Shown: one piece after another, positions 1-8,546 of the stretch
Layout of the letters: each line of letters begins with the position of its first letter
How positions within the stretch are numbered: the stretch's first letter is position 1
From: Martelella radicis
GTDB taxonomy: Bacteria > Pseudomonadota > Alphaproteobacteria > Rhizobiales > Rhizobiaceae
Length of the DNA stretch: 64,000 nucleotides
Assembly: GCF_014196625.1 (NCBI RefSeq)
Contig: NZ_JACIDZ010000001.1
Location: 248,001 to 312,000, forward strand
Direction of reading: 5' to 3'
Notes under the pieces: model-generated
Told to the model about the DNA's origin: nothing
What the model saw: the letters and a program-made list of their open reading frames with translations, nothing else
The model's database searches: none
Translations under genes and position numbers: made by a program

Positions 1-290
1 TCAAGAAGGGCGGCTGCGCGGGCATGGAATATGCCGTGGATCTGGTCACCGCCGAGAATATCGCCGACAAGGACGACCATGTGGAGCTCAACGGCGCGAC
101 CGTCTGGGTCGACCCCGCCGCCTCGCTCTATCTGCTGGGCACGGTCATGGATTTCGAGGTGACGAAACTGCGCACCGGTTTCGTGTTCCGCAACCCGAAC
201 GAGACATCGGCCTGCGGCTGCGGCGAATCCGTCGAGCTCAAGGCCGCAGACCTTGCCGAGCTGGCGAAGGCGCGCGAAGCCGCGCATTGA
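1..290 (+). CDS. sufA: Iron-sulfur cluster assembly protein SufA/IscA, 5' end cut off
   Basis: This is an A-type carrier that holds or transfers an Fe-S cluster during cofactor assembly in the cytoplasm. The reading frame is open from base 3, so the start lies before the window. The family's first conserved cysteine is seen in GGCAG (about base 18) and the C-terminal pair in ACGCG. The normal family length is about 110-120 residues and roughly 95 are visible, so only the N-terminus is missing. In rhizobia such a gene usually closes the suf operon, which would lie to the left. The ATG at base 24 is internal and falls after the first cysteine, so it is not the true start. SufA and IscA cannot be told apart from this fragment. 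Confidence 0.88.
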   Translation, partial: KKGGCAGMEYAVDLVTAENIADKDDHVELNGATVWVDPAASLYLLGTVMDFEVTKLRTGFVFRNPNETSACGCGESVELKAADLAELAKAREAAH

Positions 291-331
291 CGCGGCTGTG
301 CGTTCGCGACTCTTGAATTCAGGGTGGGAGG

Positions 332-997
332 ATGGCGAGCGCTCTTTTGCTTGAAGACTATTGCGTTCAATTGAAAGGTAGGATTGACGCGGCCTATTCG
401 GCGGGAGGCTACACGCTTGGGTGGCGCTTGCTTTCAAGCCCTGCGGCAGTGATGGATGGCGCCGAAATAGCTTTCGTGGGCCTCAACCCCGGAGGGGCGC
501 GCCTTCGCTCTGATCATTCTGAATTGGCGATGAGGGAGGGCAGCGCCTATGTCGATGAAGTATGGGATAACGCGCGCACAGCGGGAGAAAACCCATTGCA
601 ACGTCAAGTAAGGGCGTTGTTCGATCGGCTATCTGTCGCTCCGGAAAATGTTCTTGCTGGCAACCTTGTTCCTTTTCGCTCGCCAAGTTGGTCCAGTCTA
701 CCTAATTCCCGAACGGCCCTCGCTTTCGGTGAGGAAATATGGACCGAGTTGTTTGAGCGCGCTCGACCAAAGCTTGTGATCGGCATGGGACTGGAGTTGC
801 TTTCGCCCCTCTCACGAACTCTAGGGGCCTTCGATCCCGTAAGACACTCCGTGGCCTGGGGCAATGTCACAGCAGCCAAGGCAACATTTCCGACAGGCAA
901 GCTTGTCGTTTTGCCGCATTTGTCTCGTTTCGGAATTGTTACGAGGCCTCAATCACGTCCCGCTCTGGATTTGTTGTTTAGAGACCGTCCAGCATGA
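332..997 (+). CDS. Uracil-DNA glycosylase-like protein, low GC
   Basis: The 221-residue protein has FVGLNPGG near residue 48 and VVLPHLSRFG near residue 192. These resemble motif I (GxxPG) and the late catalytic-loop motif of the uracil-DNA glycosylase superfamily, with NLVPFRSPSW between them. This is a fold-level resemblance, so activity on DNA is inference. No membrane segment or signal peptide is seen. The base composition is clearly lower in GC than its neighbours (about half GC in the first 60 bases against roughly 60-65% around it), with many TTG, TCT and GTT codons, which suggests recent transfer. A GGTGGGAGG stretch directly precedes the ATG, so the ribosome-site spacing is short. 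It stands alone between the suf end and a LysE gene. Confidence 0.6.
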   Translation: MASALLLEDYCVQLKGRIDAAYSAGGYTLGWRLLSSPAAVMDGAEIAFVGLNPGGARLRSDHSELAMREGSAYVDEVWDNARTAGENPLQRQVRALFDRLSVAPENVLAGNLVPFRSPSWSSLPNSRTALAFGEEIWTELFERARPKLVIGMGLELLSPLSRTLGAFDPVRHSVAWGNVTAAKATFPTGKLVVLPHLSRFGIVTRPQSRPALDLLFRDRPA

Positions 998-1071
998 ATA
1001 TGCAGTTGTGAGACAAGCCTTCTAGGCGCTACTAGATAGTTGGATTGAGCGCCACGGAGTCGGGACAGTCT

Positions 1072-1689
1072 ATGCCGGAATTATTCCTCAAATCGGTCCT
1101 CGTCGGCCTTGCCATCGCAGCGCCCGTCGGCCCCATCGGCGCGCTCTGCATCAACCGCTCGCTGACGCGCGGCTTCTGGGCGGGCGTCGCCGGCGGGCTC
1201 GGAACGGCGCTGGCGGATGCCTCCTATGGCGCTGCGGCGGCCCTGGGCTTTGCCGCGTTCTCCGCCGCGCTTGCCACGATCTCGACGCCGCTGGCGCTGT
1301 TCGGCGGCGCGTTCCTGATCTTTCTCGGCTGGCGCGAAATGCGCAAGACCGGTGCGGATCCTGCTGTCGACACGGCGGGCAGGGGGGACCTCATGCGCAC
1401 TATCGCAACCACCTATGCGCTGACCATCGCCAACCCGGCGACAATCCTCTCCTTCGTCGCCATCTTTGCCGGTTTCGGCCTTGCGGATGCCGGCGGCGGC
1501 ATCGCGCCGGCAATCGTGGTCTTCGGCGTCTTTGCCGGCTCGCTGCTCTGGTGGATATTCCTCAGTGGCCTCGTCGCCATCATTCGCCACAGGCTGCCGA
1601 AGGAATTCGCCCGCTGGGTGGCCCGCATTTCCGGCGGTATCCTCATCGGATTCGGCCTTGTCGCGGTGTCGACCGCTTTCCCGCACTGA
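1072..1689 (+). CDS. LysE/RhtB-family amino-acid exporter
   Basis: This inner-membrane exporter of about 205 residues belongs to the LysE superfamily, which exports amino acids or similar small solutes. The family signature APVGPIGALCI sits about 13 residues in, followed by glycine- and alanine-rich hydrophobic segments consistent with six helices (for example near residues 5-25, 35-60, 60-80, 110-135, 140-165 and 185-205). An in-frame TTG at 1045 would add nine polar residues. The ATG at 1072 is chosen because it starts right before the conserved first helix. The substrate cannot be read from sequence. It lies upstream of hutW on the same strand with about 120 bp between them. Confidence 0.82.
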   Translation: MPELFLKSVLVGLAIAAPVGPIGALCINRSLTRGFWAGVAGGLGTALADASYGAAAALGFAAFSAALATISTPLALFGGAFLIFLGWREMRKTGADPAVDTAGRGDLMRTIATTYALTIANPATILSFVAIFAGFGLADAGGGIAPAIVVFGVFAGSLLWWIFLSGLVAIIRHRLPKEFARWVARISGGILIGFGLVAVSTAFPH

Positions 1690-1744
1690 GTTGAGCGCGG
1701 GATGGTTTAAAGATGACTTCAAAACTCCACAAATTGATGTGGCG

Positions 1745-1758
1745 CAAAACCCGTTTTG
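1745..1758. promoter_or_regulatory. Small inverted repeat upstream of hutW, possible operator
   Basis: CAAAAC and GTTTTG face each other across two bases, about 55 bp before the hutW start. Haem-use genes are commonly iron-controlled, so an operator is plausible. The site does not match a consensus I can name. Confidence 0.25.
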
Positions 1759-1810
1759 TTTCCTGAGGTTATAGCTCGCTTTCCATTCCAGATGAGAAGC
1801 GCGAGCTTGA

Positions 1811-3217
1811 ATGCCCCTCGATATTTCCCGCCATTTCGCCGCCGCCGGTCCCGATCCGCTGGTATCTGCCTTCGCCAAGAGACGCGCGGTCATGCCCTTT
1901 CGCGGCAGGCACCGTGTTGAACCGGAAGAGGCGGAGCAGCGCTATGCCGCGGTCATGGCGGAGGATGTTCCGGCGAAGGGCCGGCTTGCCTATGTGCATG
2001 TGCCGTTTTGCGCCAATCACTGCCTGTTCTGCGGCTTCTACGCCAACGCCTATACCCCTGCGGCAGGCAGCGCCTATGTCGACTTGGTCATCCGCGATAT
2101 CGAGCGCGAATCGGAAGCCGCAAACGTTCGCGCCGGTGAGATCGATGCCGTTTATCTCGGCGGCGGCACGCCGACGGCGCTTTCGGCGAAGGAGCTCTCG
2201 CGGCTGATCGGCGTCCTGCGCGCGCGCCTTCCGCTTGCCGCCGATTGCGAGATCACGGTCGAAGGGCGAATCATCCATTTTGACGAGGACAAGATCGACG
2301 CCTGCATCGAGGCAGGCGCGAACCGGTTTTCGATCGGTGTGCAGAGTTTCGATACGGCCGTGCGCCGAAGGCTCGGCCGCCGCTCCAGCCGTCAGGAGGC
2401 GATCGCCTTTCTCGAAATGCTGAACGGCAAGGAAGGCGCTGCCTCGGTGATCGATCTGATGTACGGCCTGCCCAACCAGACGCTTTCGGTCTGGCAGAGC
2501 GATCTGGAGACGGCGGCAGAGCTTTCGCCGGATGGTCTCGATATTTACGGCCTCAACCTGATTCCCGGCCTGCCGCTTGCCCGCGCCATCGAGCGCGGCA
2601 AGTTTCCCCACGCGCCGCCGCTTGCCGAGCGCGGCGCCTATTATGATGCCGGCGTCCGCTTCTTCCTGCAGAAGGGCTGGCGTCAGATCAGCAACAATCA
2701 CTTCGCTTCATCGACGCTGGAGCGCAACCGCTATAACCGCATGACCAAGGAAGGCGCCGAATGCCTTGCCTATGGGGCAGGTGCCGGCGGATCGATCGGC
2801 GGGCTGGGCTTCGGCATCTGTTCCGATCTCGAAACCTTCGGCGCTGCGATCGCGCGGGCGCGAAAGCCGATCGGCATGCTGATGCAATCCGACGACCTGC
2901 AACCGCTGCGCAATTACGTTGCTGGGTCGTTCGAGGCCGGATCATTCGACCTTTCCGGTCTCGATCATCTGGCCGGCGTGGAGCTCAGCGAGGTTCTTCT
3001 GCCGCTTGCCGAGCAATGGCGGGATGCGGGGCTGCTTGCGCTTTCCGGCCCGCGCTTCGATCTGACGATTGCCGGCCGCTTCTGGTACTCGAACCTGATT
3101 TCGGCGTTCTACGACGTCATAGAGGCGGAACGCCTTCCCGAGGCCGACAACGCCCCACATTCCCATCACCACAAAGGCAAAGACAATGAGCAGACCCGTC
3201 GAAATCATCCGGCATGA
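1811..3217 (+). CDS. hutW: Haem-utilisation radical SAM protein HutW (HemN-like)
   Basis: This 468-residue radical SAM enzyme of the HemN/HutW/ChuW group ligates a 4Fe-4S cluster through C67, C71 and C74 (CANHCLFC), followed by GFY. The glycine-rich SAM loop YLGGGTPT is near residue 117 and IGVQSFD near 175. Relatives in E. coli (ChuW) open the haem ring without oxygen using SAM and release iron. HutW rather than biosynthetic HemN is favoured because hutX follows immediately and overlaps by 32 bp. The ATG at 1811 precedes a typical N-terminus. Haem transport genes and hutZ are not in the window, so the role in iron release is inferred from family and the pair. Confidence 0.85.
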   Translation: MPLDISRHFAAAGPDPLVSAFAKRRAVMPFRGRHRVEPEEAEQRYAAVMAEDVPAKGRLAYVHVPFCANHCLFCGFYANAYTPAAGSAYVDLVIRDIERESEAANVRAGEIDAVYLGGGTPTALSAKELSRLIGVLRARLPLAADCEITVEGRIIHFDEDKIDACIEAGANRFSIGVQSFDTAVRRRLGRRSSRQEAIAFLEMLNGKEGAASVIDLMYGLPNQTLSVWQSDLETAAELSPDGLDIYGLNLIPGLPLARAIERGKFPHAPPLAERGAYYDAGVRFFLQKGWRQISNNHFASSTLERNRYNRMTKEGAECLAYGAGAGGSIGGLGFGICSDLETFGAAIARARKPIGMLMQSDDLQPLRNYVAGSFEAGSFDLSGLDHLAGVELSEVLLPLAEQWRDAGLLALSGPRFDLTIAGRFWYSNLISAFYDVIEAERLPEADNAPHSHHHKGKDNEQTRRNHPA

Positions 3218-3710
3218 TATCAGGAAGGCGCTTGCCGAAAAGCCGGACGGCATGCTGGAGGCGCTGGCTGACCGGTTCGAGGTGTCCCTCGGCGTCGTGC
3301 TTGCCTGCCTGCCGGTGGAAAACGCGCGCGCCGTCTGCGGCGAGCATTTCATCGCCGTGCTGGAAGATATCGCGGAATGGGGCGATGTCACCTTCATCAC
3401 CCACAACGCCGATGCGGTCATCGAGGTCTCCGGACCGCTGCCGAAGGGCAGGATGGGCCACGGCATGTATAATCTCCAGCATGGCGAGAGCGGGCTTGCC
3501 GGGCATCTTCGGCCGGAGCGTTGCGCGGCGATCTGGTTCGTCGAGCGGCCCTTCATGGGCGTATCGACCATGTCCGTCCAGTTCATCAACCTTGATGGCC
3601 GCGCAATGTTCAAGATCTATGTCGGTCGCGACGAGGAGCGAAACCTCTGCGCCGATCAGGTCTCACGGTTCGAGCGGCTGAAGCATCACTATCCGGATCT
3701 TCCGGTCTAA
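3186..3710 (+). CDS. hutX: Haem-utilisation cytosolic carrier HutX/ChuX
   Basis: This 174-residue soluble protein of the HutX/ChuX family binds haem in the cytoplasm and hands it to the degrading enzyme. Family hallmarks visible are the N-terminal helix with LAEKPDGMLEALA, then THNADAVIEVSGPLP, the HGMYNL segment and the region FVERPFMGVSTMSVQFIN. The length is normal. Its start lies inside hutW (32 bp overlap), so translation is probably coupled and the two share one transcript. There is no signal peptide, in keeping with a cytosolic carrier. Confidence 0.87.
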   Translation: MSRPVEIIRHDIRKALAEKPDGMLEALADRFEVSLGVVLACLPVENARAVCGEHFIAVLEDIAEWGDVTFITHNADAVIEVSGPLPKGRMGHGMYNLQHGESGLAGHLRPERCAAIWFVERPFMGVSTMSVQFINLDGRAMFKIYVGRDEERNLCADQVSRFERLKHHYPDLPV

Positions 3711-3724
3711 CCTATTGAACCTAC

Positions 3725-3768
3725 GCATCGTGCTTTCCGAAAATCGATTCCGATTTTCGGGCCGATGC
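3725..3768. repeat. Rhizobial-type intergenic palindromic repeat, copy 1
   Basis: A 44-bp imperfect palindrome runs from GCATCG to CGATGC. Its inner arms CGAAAATCG and CGATTTTCG flank a short centre, and GCTAG follows. The same framework (ACGCATCG, arms, CGATGC, CTAG) recurs at 17955-17999. Elements of this design are widespread between genes in Rhizobiales. Confidence 0.7.
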
Positions 3769-3795
3769 GCTAGACGCGCGGCGATCGCCGTCAAA

Positions 3796-3823
3796 GAAAA
3801 ATCCCCGGCGATGAACCGGGGAT
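3796..3823 (-). terminator. Rho-independent terminator of fumC
   Basis: Read on the minus strand, a stem of ATCCCCGG paired with CCGGGGAT (arms at 3816-3823 and 3801-3808) is followed directly by a run of T. It lies about 33 bp after the fumC stop, the right place and polarity for fumC. Confidence 0.8.
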
Positions 3824-3855
3824 TGTCGTCTGCGGGTCAGAGAACGCGGGCCGCC

Positions 3856-5247
3856 TCACTTCGGCGAGATCATCAGCTCCGGGCGAACGATCTCGTCATA
3901 TTCCTCGCCGGTCACAAGACCGGTGGCGAGGGCTTCCTCGCGCAGCGTGGTGTTGTTCTTGTGCGCGGTCTTGGCGATCTTGGCGGCGTTGTCGTAGCCG
4001 ATCTTCGGGGCAAGGGCCGTGACCAGCATCAGCGAACGCTCGACGCCCGCCTTGATGTTCTCCTCGCGCGCCTTGATGCCGACGACGCAATGATCGGTGA
4101 AGGAGTGGGCGGCATCGCCCAGAAGCTGGACCGACTGCAGGAAGTTGTAGGCCATCATCGGGTTGTAGACGTTGAGCTCGAACTGGCCCTGGCTTCCCGC
4201 GAAAGTGATCGCCGCCTGGTTGCCGGCGATATGGGCGCAGACCTGGGTCATCGCCTCGTTCTGCGTCGGGTTGACCTTGCCGGGCATGATCGAGGAGCCG
4301 GGCTCGTTTTCCGGCAGCGCCAGTTCGCCGAGACCCGAGCGGGGGCCGGAGGCCAGATAGCGGATGTCGTTGGCGATCTTGAAGCAGGCCATCGCCGCCG
4401 CGTTGATCGCGCCATGGGCAAAGACCATCGCGTCATGGGCGGCCAGAACCTCGAACTTGTTCGGCGCGGTGATGAAGGGCAGGCCGGTGATTTCGGCGAC
4501 TTCCTCCGCCACCTTCTCGGCAAAGCCGATCGGCGCGTTGAGGCCCGTGCCGACGGCCGTGCCGCCCTGGGCGAGCTGATAAAGCCCCGGCAGCGTCAGC
4601 TCGATACGCGCGATCGCGGAGGCGACCTGGGCGGTATAGCCGGAGAACTCCTGGCCGAGCGTCAGCGGCGTCGCGTCCTGCGTATGGGTGCGGCCGATCT
4701 TGATGATGTCCTTGAATTCCTGTTCCTTGGCGGCAAGCGCCTCCTGCAGGTGCTTCAGGTTCGGCAGAAGGTGGTGGACGATCTGCTCGGCGCAGGCGAT
4801 GTGCATGGCCGTCGGATAGGTGTCGTTCGACGACTGGCTCATGTTGCAGTGGTCATTGGGATGAACCGGCTTCTTCGAGCCCATCTCGCCGCCGAGCATC
4901 TCGATCGCGCGGTTGGAGATCACCTCATTGGCGTTCATGTTCGATTGCGTGCCCGAACCCGTCTGCCAGACGACCAGCGGAAAATGGTCGTTGAGCTTGC
5001 CGTCGATCACTTCCTGGGCGGCTTTGACAATCGCATCGCCGATCTCGGGCGAAAGACGGTCGAGCGACATGTTCGCCTTGGCGGCTGCCTGCTTGACAAT
5101 GCCGAGCGCGCGGACGACGGAAAGCGGCTGCTTTTCCCAGCCGATCTTGAAGTTGCCCAAAGAGCGTTGGGCCTGCGCGCCCCAGTAGCGGTCTGCCGCC
5201 ACTTCGATCGGGCCGAATGTATCGGTTTCGGTGCGGGTATCAGTCAT
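3856..5247 (-). CDS. fumC: Class II fumarate hydratase FumC
   Basis: This 463-residue class II fumarase interconverts fumarate and malate in the TCA cycle in the cytoplasm, as an iron-free homotetramer. The superfamily signature [11 protein letters not shown] lies near residue 318, with the mobile serine loop. [13 protein letters not shown] (about residues 97-109), [11 protein letters not shown] (about 139-149) and [10 protein letters not shown] (about 185-195) form the composite active site. The length is exactly typical and the ends are intact. The N-terminus [16 protein letters not shown] matches the family, supporting the ATG at 5247. It is transcribed alone, with its own terminator downstream. 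Confidence 0.97.
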   Translation of the reverse strand: MTDTRTETDTFGPIEVAADRYWGAQAQRSLGNFKIGWEKQPLSVVRALGIVKQAAAKANMSLDRLSPEIGDAIVKAAQEVIDGKLNDHFPLVVWQTGSGTQSNMNANEVISNRAIEMLGGEMGSKKPVHPNDHCNMSQSSNDTYPTAMHIACAEQIVHHLLPNLKHLQEALAAKEQEFKDIIKIGRTHTQDATPLTLGQEFSGYTAQVASAIARIELTLPGLYQLAQGGTAVGTGLNAPIGFAEKVAEEVAEITGLPFITAPNKFEVLAAHDAMVFAHGAINAAAMACFKIANDIRYLASGPRSGLGELALPENEPGSSIMPGKVNPTQNEAMTQVCAHIAGNQAAITFAGSQGQFELNVYNPMMAYNFLQSVQLLGDAAHSFTDHCVVGIKAREENIKAGVERSLMLVTALAPKIGYDNAAKIAKTAHKNNTTLREEALATGLVTGEEYDEIVRPELMISPK

Positions 5248-5630
5248 GTTTTCTCCACCTCAGTGCATCGGCCCGCGAAAGGGCACACTTGAAAGACGTC
5301 ATGCCGGAAAAGCGTGGCTATGCAATCGCGCGGTCAAGGCCGATCTGTCAACAAGGCGCTTCAGTTTATTCGATTTAGGTCGGATTCCGGCCGGCAAGGC
5401 CGCGGGCAGGGAAGCTCTTGCGGCGCGATGTCGCTTAATGCGCTGTTAAGCCTGTGCTGATAATGCTCAAATCAGGTGACCCCGATCCGGAACCTTAAGA
5501 GGGGTTGTGTTGTTTTTCATCAACACAGCCGCGCCGGTTCTTCCCGATAGCACAATTGTTATTGGAGGGTCCTGTGCATTGCAGGTAAGGTGGTCTCAAT
5601 TCTTGGTTTTATGTCTAACGGGGTGAAAAA
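5248..5630. other. Intergenic stretch between fumC and the L,D-transpeptidase gene
   Basis: This 383-bp divergent spacer should hold both promoters. The only structure seen is an imperfect inverted repeat at 5503-5530: arms GGTTGTGTTG and CAACACAGCC around an eight-base centre, with one mismatch. It has no T-run and lies about 100 bp before the start codon, so it fits an operator better than a terminator. No gene is seen. Confidence 0.5.
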
Positions 5631-7577
5631 TTGCGCAACAAGCTTCTAGTTCGCGTCTCATCGGTGGCCGTGGCGGCCGCGGTTTCGGCAGCCTTCGTGC
5701 CGTCTTCTGCCAACGCCCTGACACTGATGGATATTCTGCGCGGTCGAAACAAGGAAGCCGACCGACCGTCGGTTGTCGAGCAGCAACCGCAACAGGAACA
5801 ACAGGTTCAGCGCACCTATTCGGCCCCGAAGGTCGCACCGCCGAAATATTATGCTTACAAGCCTGATTCGATGCGTTTCATCGCGATCAGCGAGATTCGC
5901 GATCCGGTTGTGACCGGCTCGATCTCATCTGCTGATGCGGCTTCGCCCGCGGGTGATGCAGCGAATACGGAAGTCGCCGCGCTCGAACAGGACACGATGA
6001 GCGATGCGGCTGCCACCGAAACCATGGTGGCGATCGATGACAATGATCCGCGCCGCTATCTGACAGACGCGCGCGTCAAGGCCATCGACGATGTCGCGGT
6101 CGCGATCGAGGACTATTATGCCAATGGCGGCGATCTGATCTGGGTATCAGACGACGCGATCACCCCGAAAGCCGAAGCAGCGCTCGATACGCTTGCCGAT
6201 GCCGATGCCTGGGGCCTTGATTCGTCGGATTATGCCGTTAATCGTCCCGATCTCATTCTTGCGGAGGATGATGCTGCGCGCGAGGCCGAACTGATGCGCT
6301 TCGAACTGGCGCTCTCGGCCAAGGTGCTCACCTATATGCAGGACGCCAAGCGCGGCCGCGTCGATCCGAACCGGATTTCCGAATTCCACGACCTGCAGCG
6401 CAATCCCGTAGACCTCGAAGAGGCGATCGATGCGCTCGGCAAGGCCGAGAACGTCGCCGGTCTGATGGAAAGCTACAATCCGCAGAGCGATCGCTTTGAG
6501 GAACTGAAGACGGCGCTGAAAGAACTGCGCGCCGACCATGAGTATGTCGAGCCAATCGTCTTTCGCGGCGGCGTCTTCATCCATCCGGGCGAAAATGACC
6601 AGGATGTGCCGAAACTGGTGAAGGCGATCAAGCGCAAGAGCTCCAAGGCCTTCATCCAGGATCATTCCGACGTGTTCGACGCCTATGACGGCGGAACCGA
6701 ATATACGCCCGAGCTGGTCGAACTTGTCCGTGACTTCCAGGATGCGCAGGGCCTCTACGTCGACGGCGTTGTCGGTCCGAAGACGATTGCCGCCTTCGAT
6801 GTCGAGACCAATGACGACAGGGCCGAGAAGGTGGTTGCCGCCATGGAACGCCTGCGCTGGCTGCCGGAGGATTTCGGCCCGCGTTACGTCTTCATCAACC
6901 AGCCGGCCTACCGCGCCTATTATCATGACGACAACGGCGAGAACTTTGACATGCGCGTCGTCGTCGGCAATCCGCGCAACCAGACCTATTTCTTCCGCGA
7001 CGAAATCGAGACCGTGGAATTCAATCCCTATTGGGGCATTCCGAGGTCGATCGTCGTCAACGAATATCTGCCGAAGCTGAGGGCCAATCCCTCCTATTTC
7101 GACCAGATCGGCTACGAGGTGAGCTATAACGGTCGCCGGGTGTCCTCTTCGTCCGTCAACTGGGCTGCCGCTCCGATGGTCGACGTGCGCCAGCCGCCGG
7201 GCGAGCGCAACGCGCTCGGCCAGCTGAAGATCCTGTTCCCCAACGACCATGCGATCTACATGCACGATACGCCGCAGAAGAGCTATTTCGAGCGCGACCT
7301 GCGTGCGCTGAGCCATGGCTGCGTTCGCCTGGCCGAGCCGAACAAGATGGCTGCCGCCGTGCTCGGCGTTCCCGAATCGGATATCGAGGCGAATATCGCG
7401 ACGGGCGAGAACATGCCAGTTGACGTGCCGGAGAAGTTCCCGGTCTATGTCAGTTACTTCACGGCCTGGCCGGATTCGACCGGCGACATCCAGTACTATG
7501 ATGACGTCTACGAGCGTGACATGTACCTGAACCGCGCCTTCGAGGCGGAAAGCCAGGCACGCAAGGCCAATAGCTGA
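5631..7577 (+). CDS. Periplasmic L,D-transpeptidase (YcbB/LdtD type)
   Basis: This 648-residue secreted enzyme makes 3-3 crosslinks in peptidoglycan. It starts with TTG; GGGG lies about eight bases upstream and no in-frame ATG or GTG gives a better signal peptide. The N-terminal signal (about residues 1-29) ends at SANA. Then come a proline- and glutamine-rich linker, the scaffold domain of YcbB-like enzymes (about 150-330), a peptidoglycan-binding repeat (ELVELVRDFQDAQGL and DGVVGPKTIAAF, about 360-390), and the YkuD catalytic domain with HGC at about 561-563 in ALSHGCVRL. The family length is normal. It is a single-gene unit with its own terminator. Confidence 0.92.
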   Translation: MRNKLLVRVSSVAVAAAVSAAFVPSSANALTLMDILRGRNKEADRPSVVEQQPQQEQQVQRTYSAPKVAPPKYYAYKPDSMRFIAISEIRDPVVTGSISSADAASPAGDAANTEVAALEQDTMSDAAATETMVAIDDNDPRRYLTDARVKAIDDVAVAIEDYYANGGDLIWVSDDAITPKAEAALDTLADADAWGLDSSDYAVNRPDLILAEDDAAREAELMRFELALSAKVLTYMQDAKRGRVDPNRISEFHDLQRNPVDLEEAIDALGKAENVAGLMESYNPQSDRFEELKTALKELRADHEYVEPIVFRGGVFIHPGENDQDVPKLVKAIKRKSSKAFIQDHSDVFDAYDGGTEYTPELVELVRDFQDAQGLYVDGVVGPKTIAAFDVETNDDRAEKVVAAMERLRWLPEDFGPRYVFINQPAYRAYYHDDNGENFDMRVVVGNPRNQTYFFRDEIETVEFNPYWGIPRSIVVNEYLPKLRANPSYFDQIGYEVSYNGRRVSSSSVNWAAAPMVDVRQPPGERNALGQLKILFPNDHAIYMHDTPQKSYFERDLRALSHGCVRLAEPNKMAAAVLGVPESDIEANIATGENMPVDVPEKFPVYVSYFTAWPDSTGDIQYYDDVYERDMYLNRAFEAESQARKANS

Positions 7578-7602
7578 CCGATTCAAGACGACAGACATGA
7601 AG

Positions 7603-7637
7603 AAGGCGCGTCCGGGCTTCCGGCGCGCCTTTTTTTG
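7603..7637 (+). terminator. Rho-independent terminator after the L,D-transpeptidase gene
   Basis: AAGGCGCG pairs with CGCGCCTT across a short loop, and the run of T continues directly from the stem. It lies 25 bp past the stop codon. It may also serve the convergent gph gene in the other direction. Confidence 0.85.
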
Positions 7638-7646
7638 CGAAATGGC

Positions 7647-8321
7647 TCAGCGGCCGAGAACCTCGTCGATCAGCGCCGCCGTCAGTTCGTCGAAATGGCC
7701 GATCATGCGGTTCGCGCCGAGGGTTTCCACCGCGCGGTCCGCATAACCGAAGGTGACGGCCACGGAGGCCACGTCAGCGCCTCTGGCTGCGTCAATGTCA
7801 TTGGAACTGTCGCCGATCATCACCGCATTCTGCGGCTTGATGCCGGCGCGCTCGATGGTGCTGAGCACATGGCGCGGATCGGGCTTTCGATATTCGAAAC
7901 TGTCGCCGCCGGTGATGACCTCGAAATAGTCGGCTAGCTCCAGGCTCGTCAGAAGCGGCATGGTCAGCGGCATGCGCTTGTTGGTGCAGACGGCAAGGGT
8001 GAAGCCCTCCGCCTTCAGCCGCTCCAGCGCCGCGCGCGTGCCGGGATAGGGGCGGCTCTTGCCGGGCATGCCGTCACGGTAATGGGTGGTGAAGCGGTCG
8101 AAACAGGCTTCGAAGATCTCGTCGTCGAGCGCTGCCTCGCGCAGCGCGAAGGCCCGCTCGATCATCACCTTCACGCCCTTGCCGACAAGCTGGTGCAATT
8201 GGGAGATATCGAAGGGCGGCAGGCCTTCCGGGGCGATGGCATGGTTCAGGCTTTCGATCAGGTCGGGCGCGGTGTCGACAAGCGTTCCGTCCAGATCGAA
8301 GATGACAAGCGGAGATGACAT
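7647..8321 (-). CDS. gph: Phosphoglycolate phosphatase, HAD family
   Basis: This HAD-superfamily phosphatase of about 224 residues is predicted to dephosphorylate 2-phosphoglycolate. HAD motif I is FDLDGTLVD (D9 nucleophile, D11), motif II is CTNK near residue 123, the motif III lysine lies before the acidic segment, and motif IV is MIGDSSNDIDAA. The alpha-helical cap lies between motifs I and II. The ATG at 8321 is chosen because GGAAGG sits about eight bases upstream; an upstream GTG at 8336 would put that site inside the gene. HAD enzymes vary in substrate, so the exact activity is likely but not proven. It converges on the L,D-transpeptidase gene. Confidence 0.85.
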   Translation of the reverse strand: MSSPLVIFDLDGTLVDTAPDLIESLNHAIAPEGLPPFDISQLHQLVGKGVKVMIERAFALREAALDDEIFEACFDRFTTHYRDGMPGKSRPYPGTRAALERLKAEGFTLAVCTNKRMPLTMPLLTSLELADYFEVITGGDSFEYRKPDPRHVLSTIERAGIKPQNAVMIGDSSNDIDAARGADVASVAVTFGYADRAVETLGANRMIGHFDELTAALIDEVLGR

Positions 8322-8546
8322 TCGGTTTCCTTCCACGGTGATGCGCTGCTGCCGGTGTTCGGGAGGCGAAACTCGGCGACGCGCCGGTCTGCACGAAGTT
8401 TGCGATTGATTGTGGTTTGCAATACTCGTGATCTTGCTGTGATGTTATCCATTTGAGCCGAAGCCGGGGCTTCTTGCAAAAGGACTTTTGTTTAGTGCCT
8501 GTGGCGTGTAAACACCTTAGCGTATATCAGAAGGAGCATGTGACGC

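Noticed and set aside
3715-5292. A 525-residue frame opposite fumC
   Set aside because: It is antisense to an intact fumarase, begins in the palindromic repeat and shows no domain.
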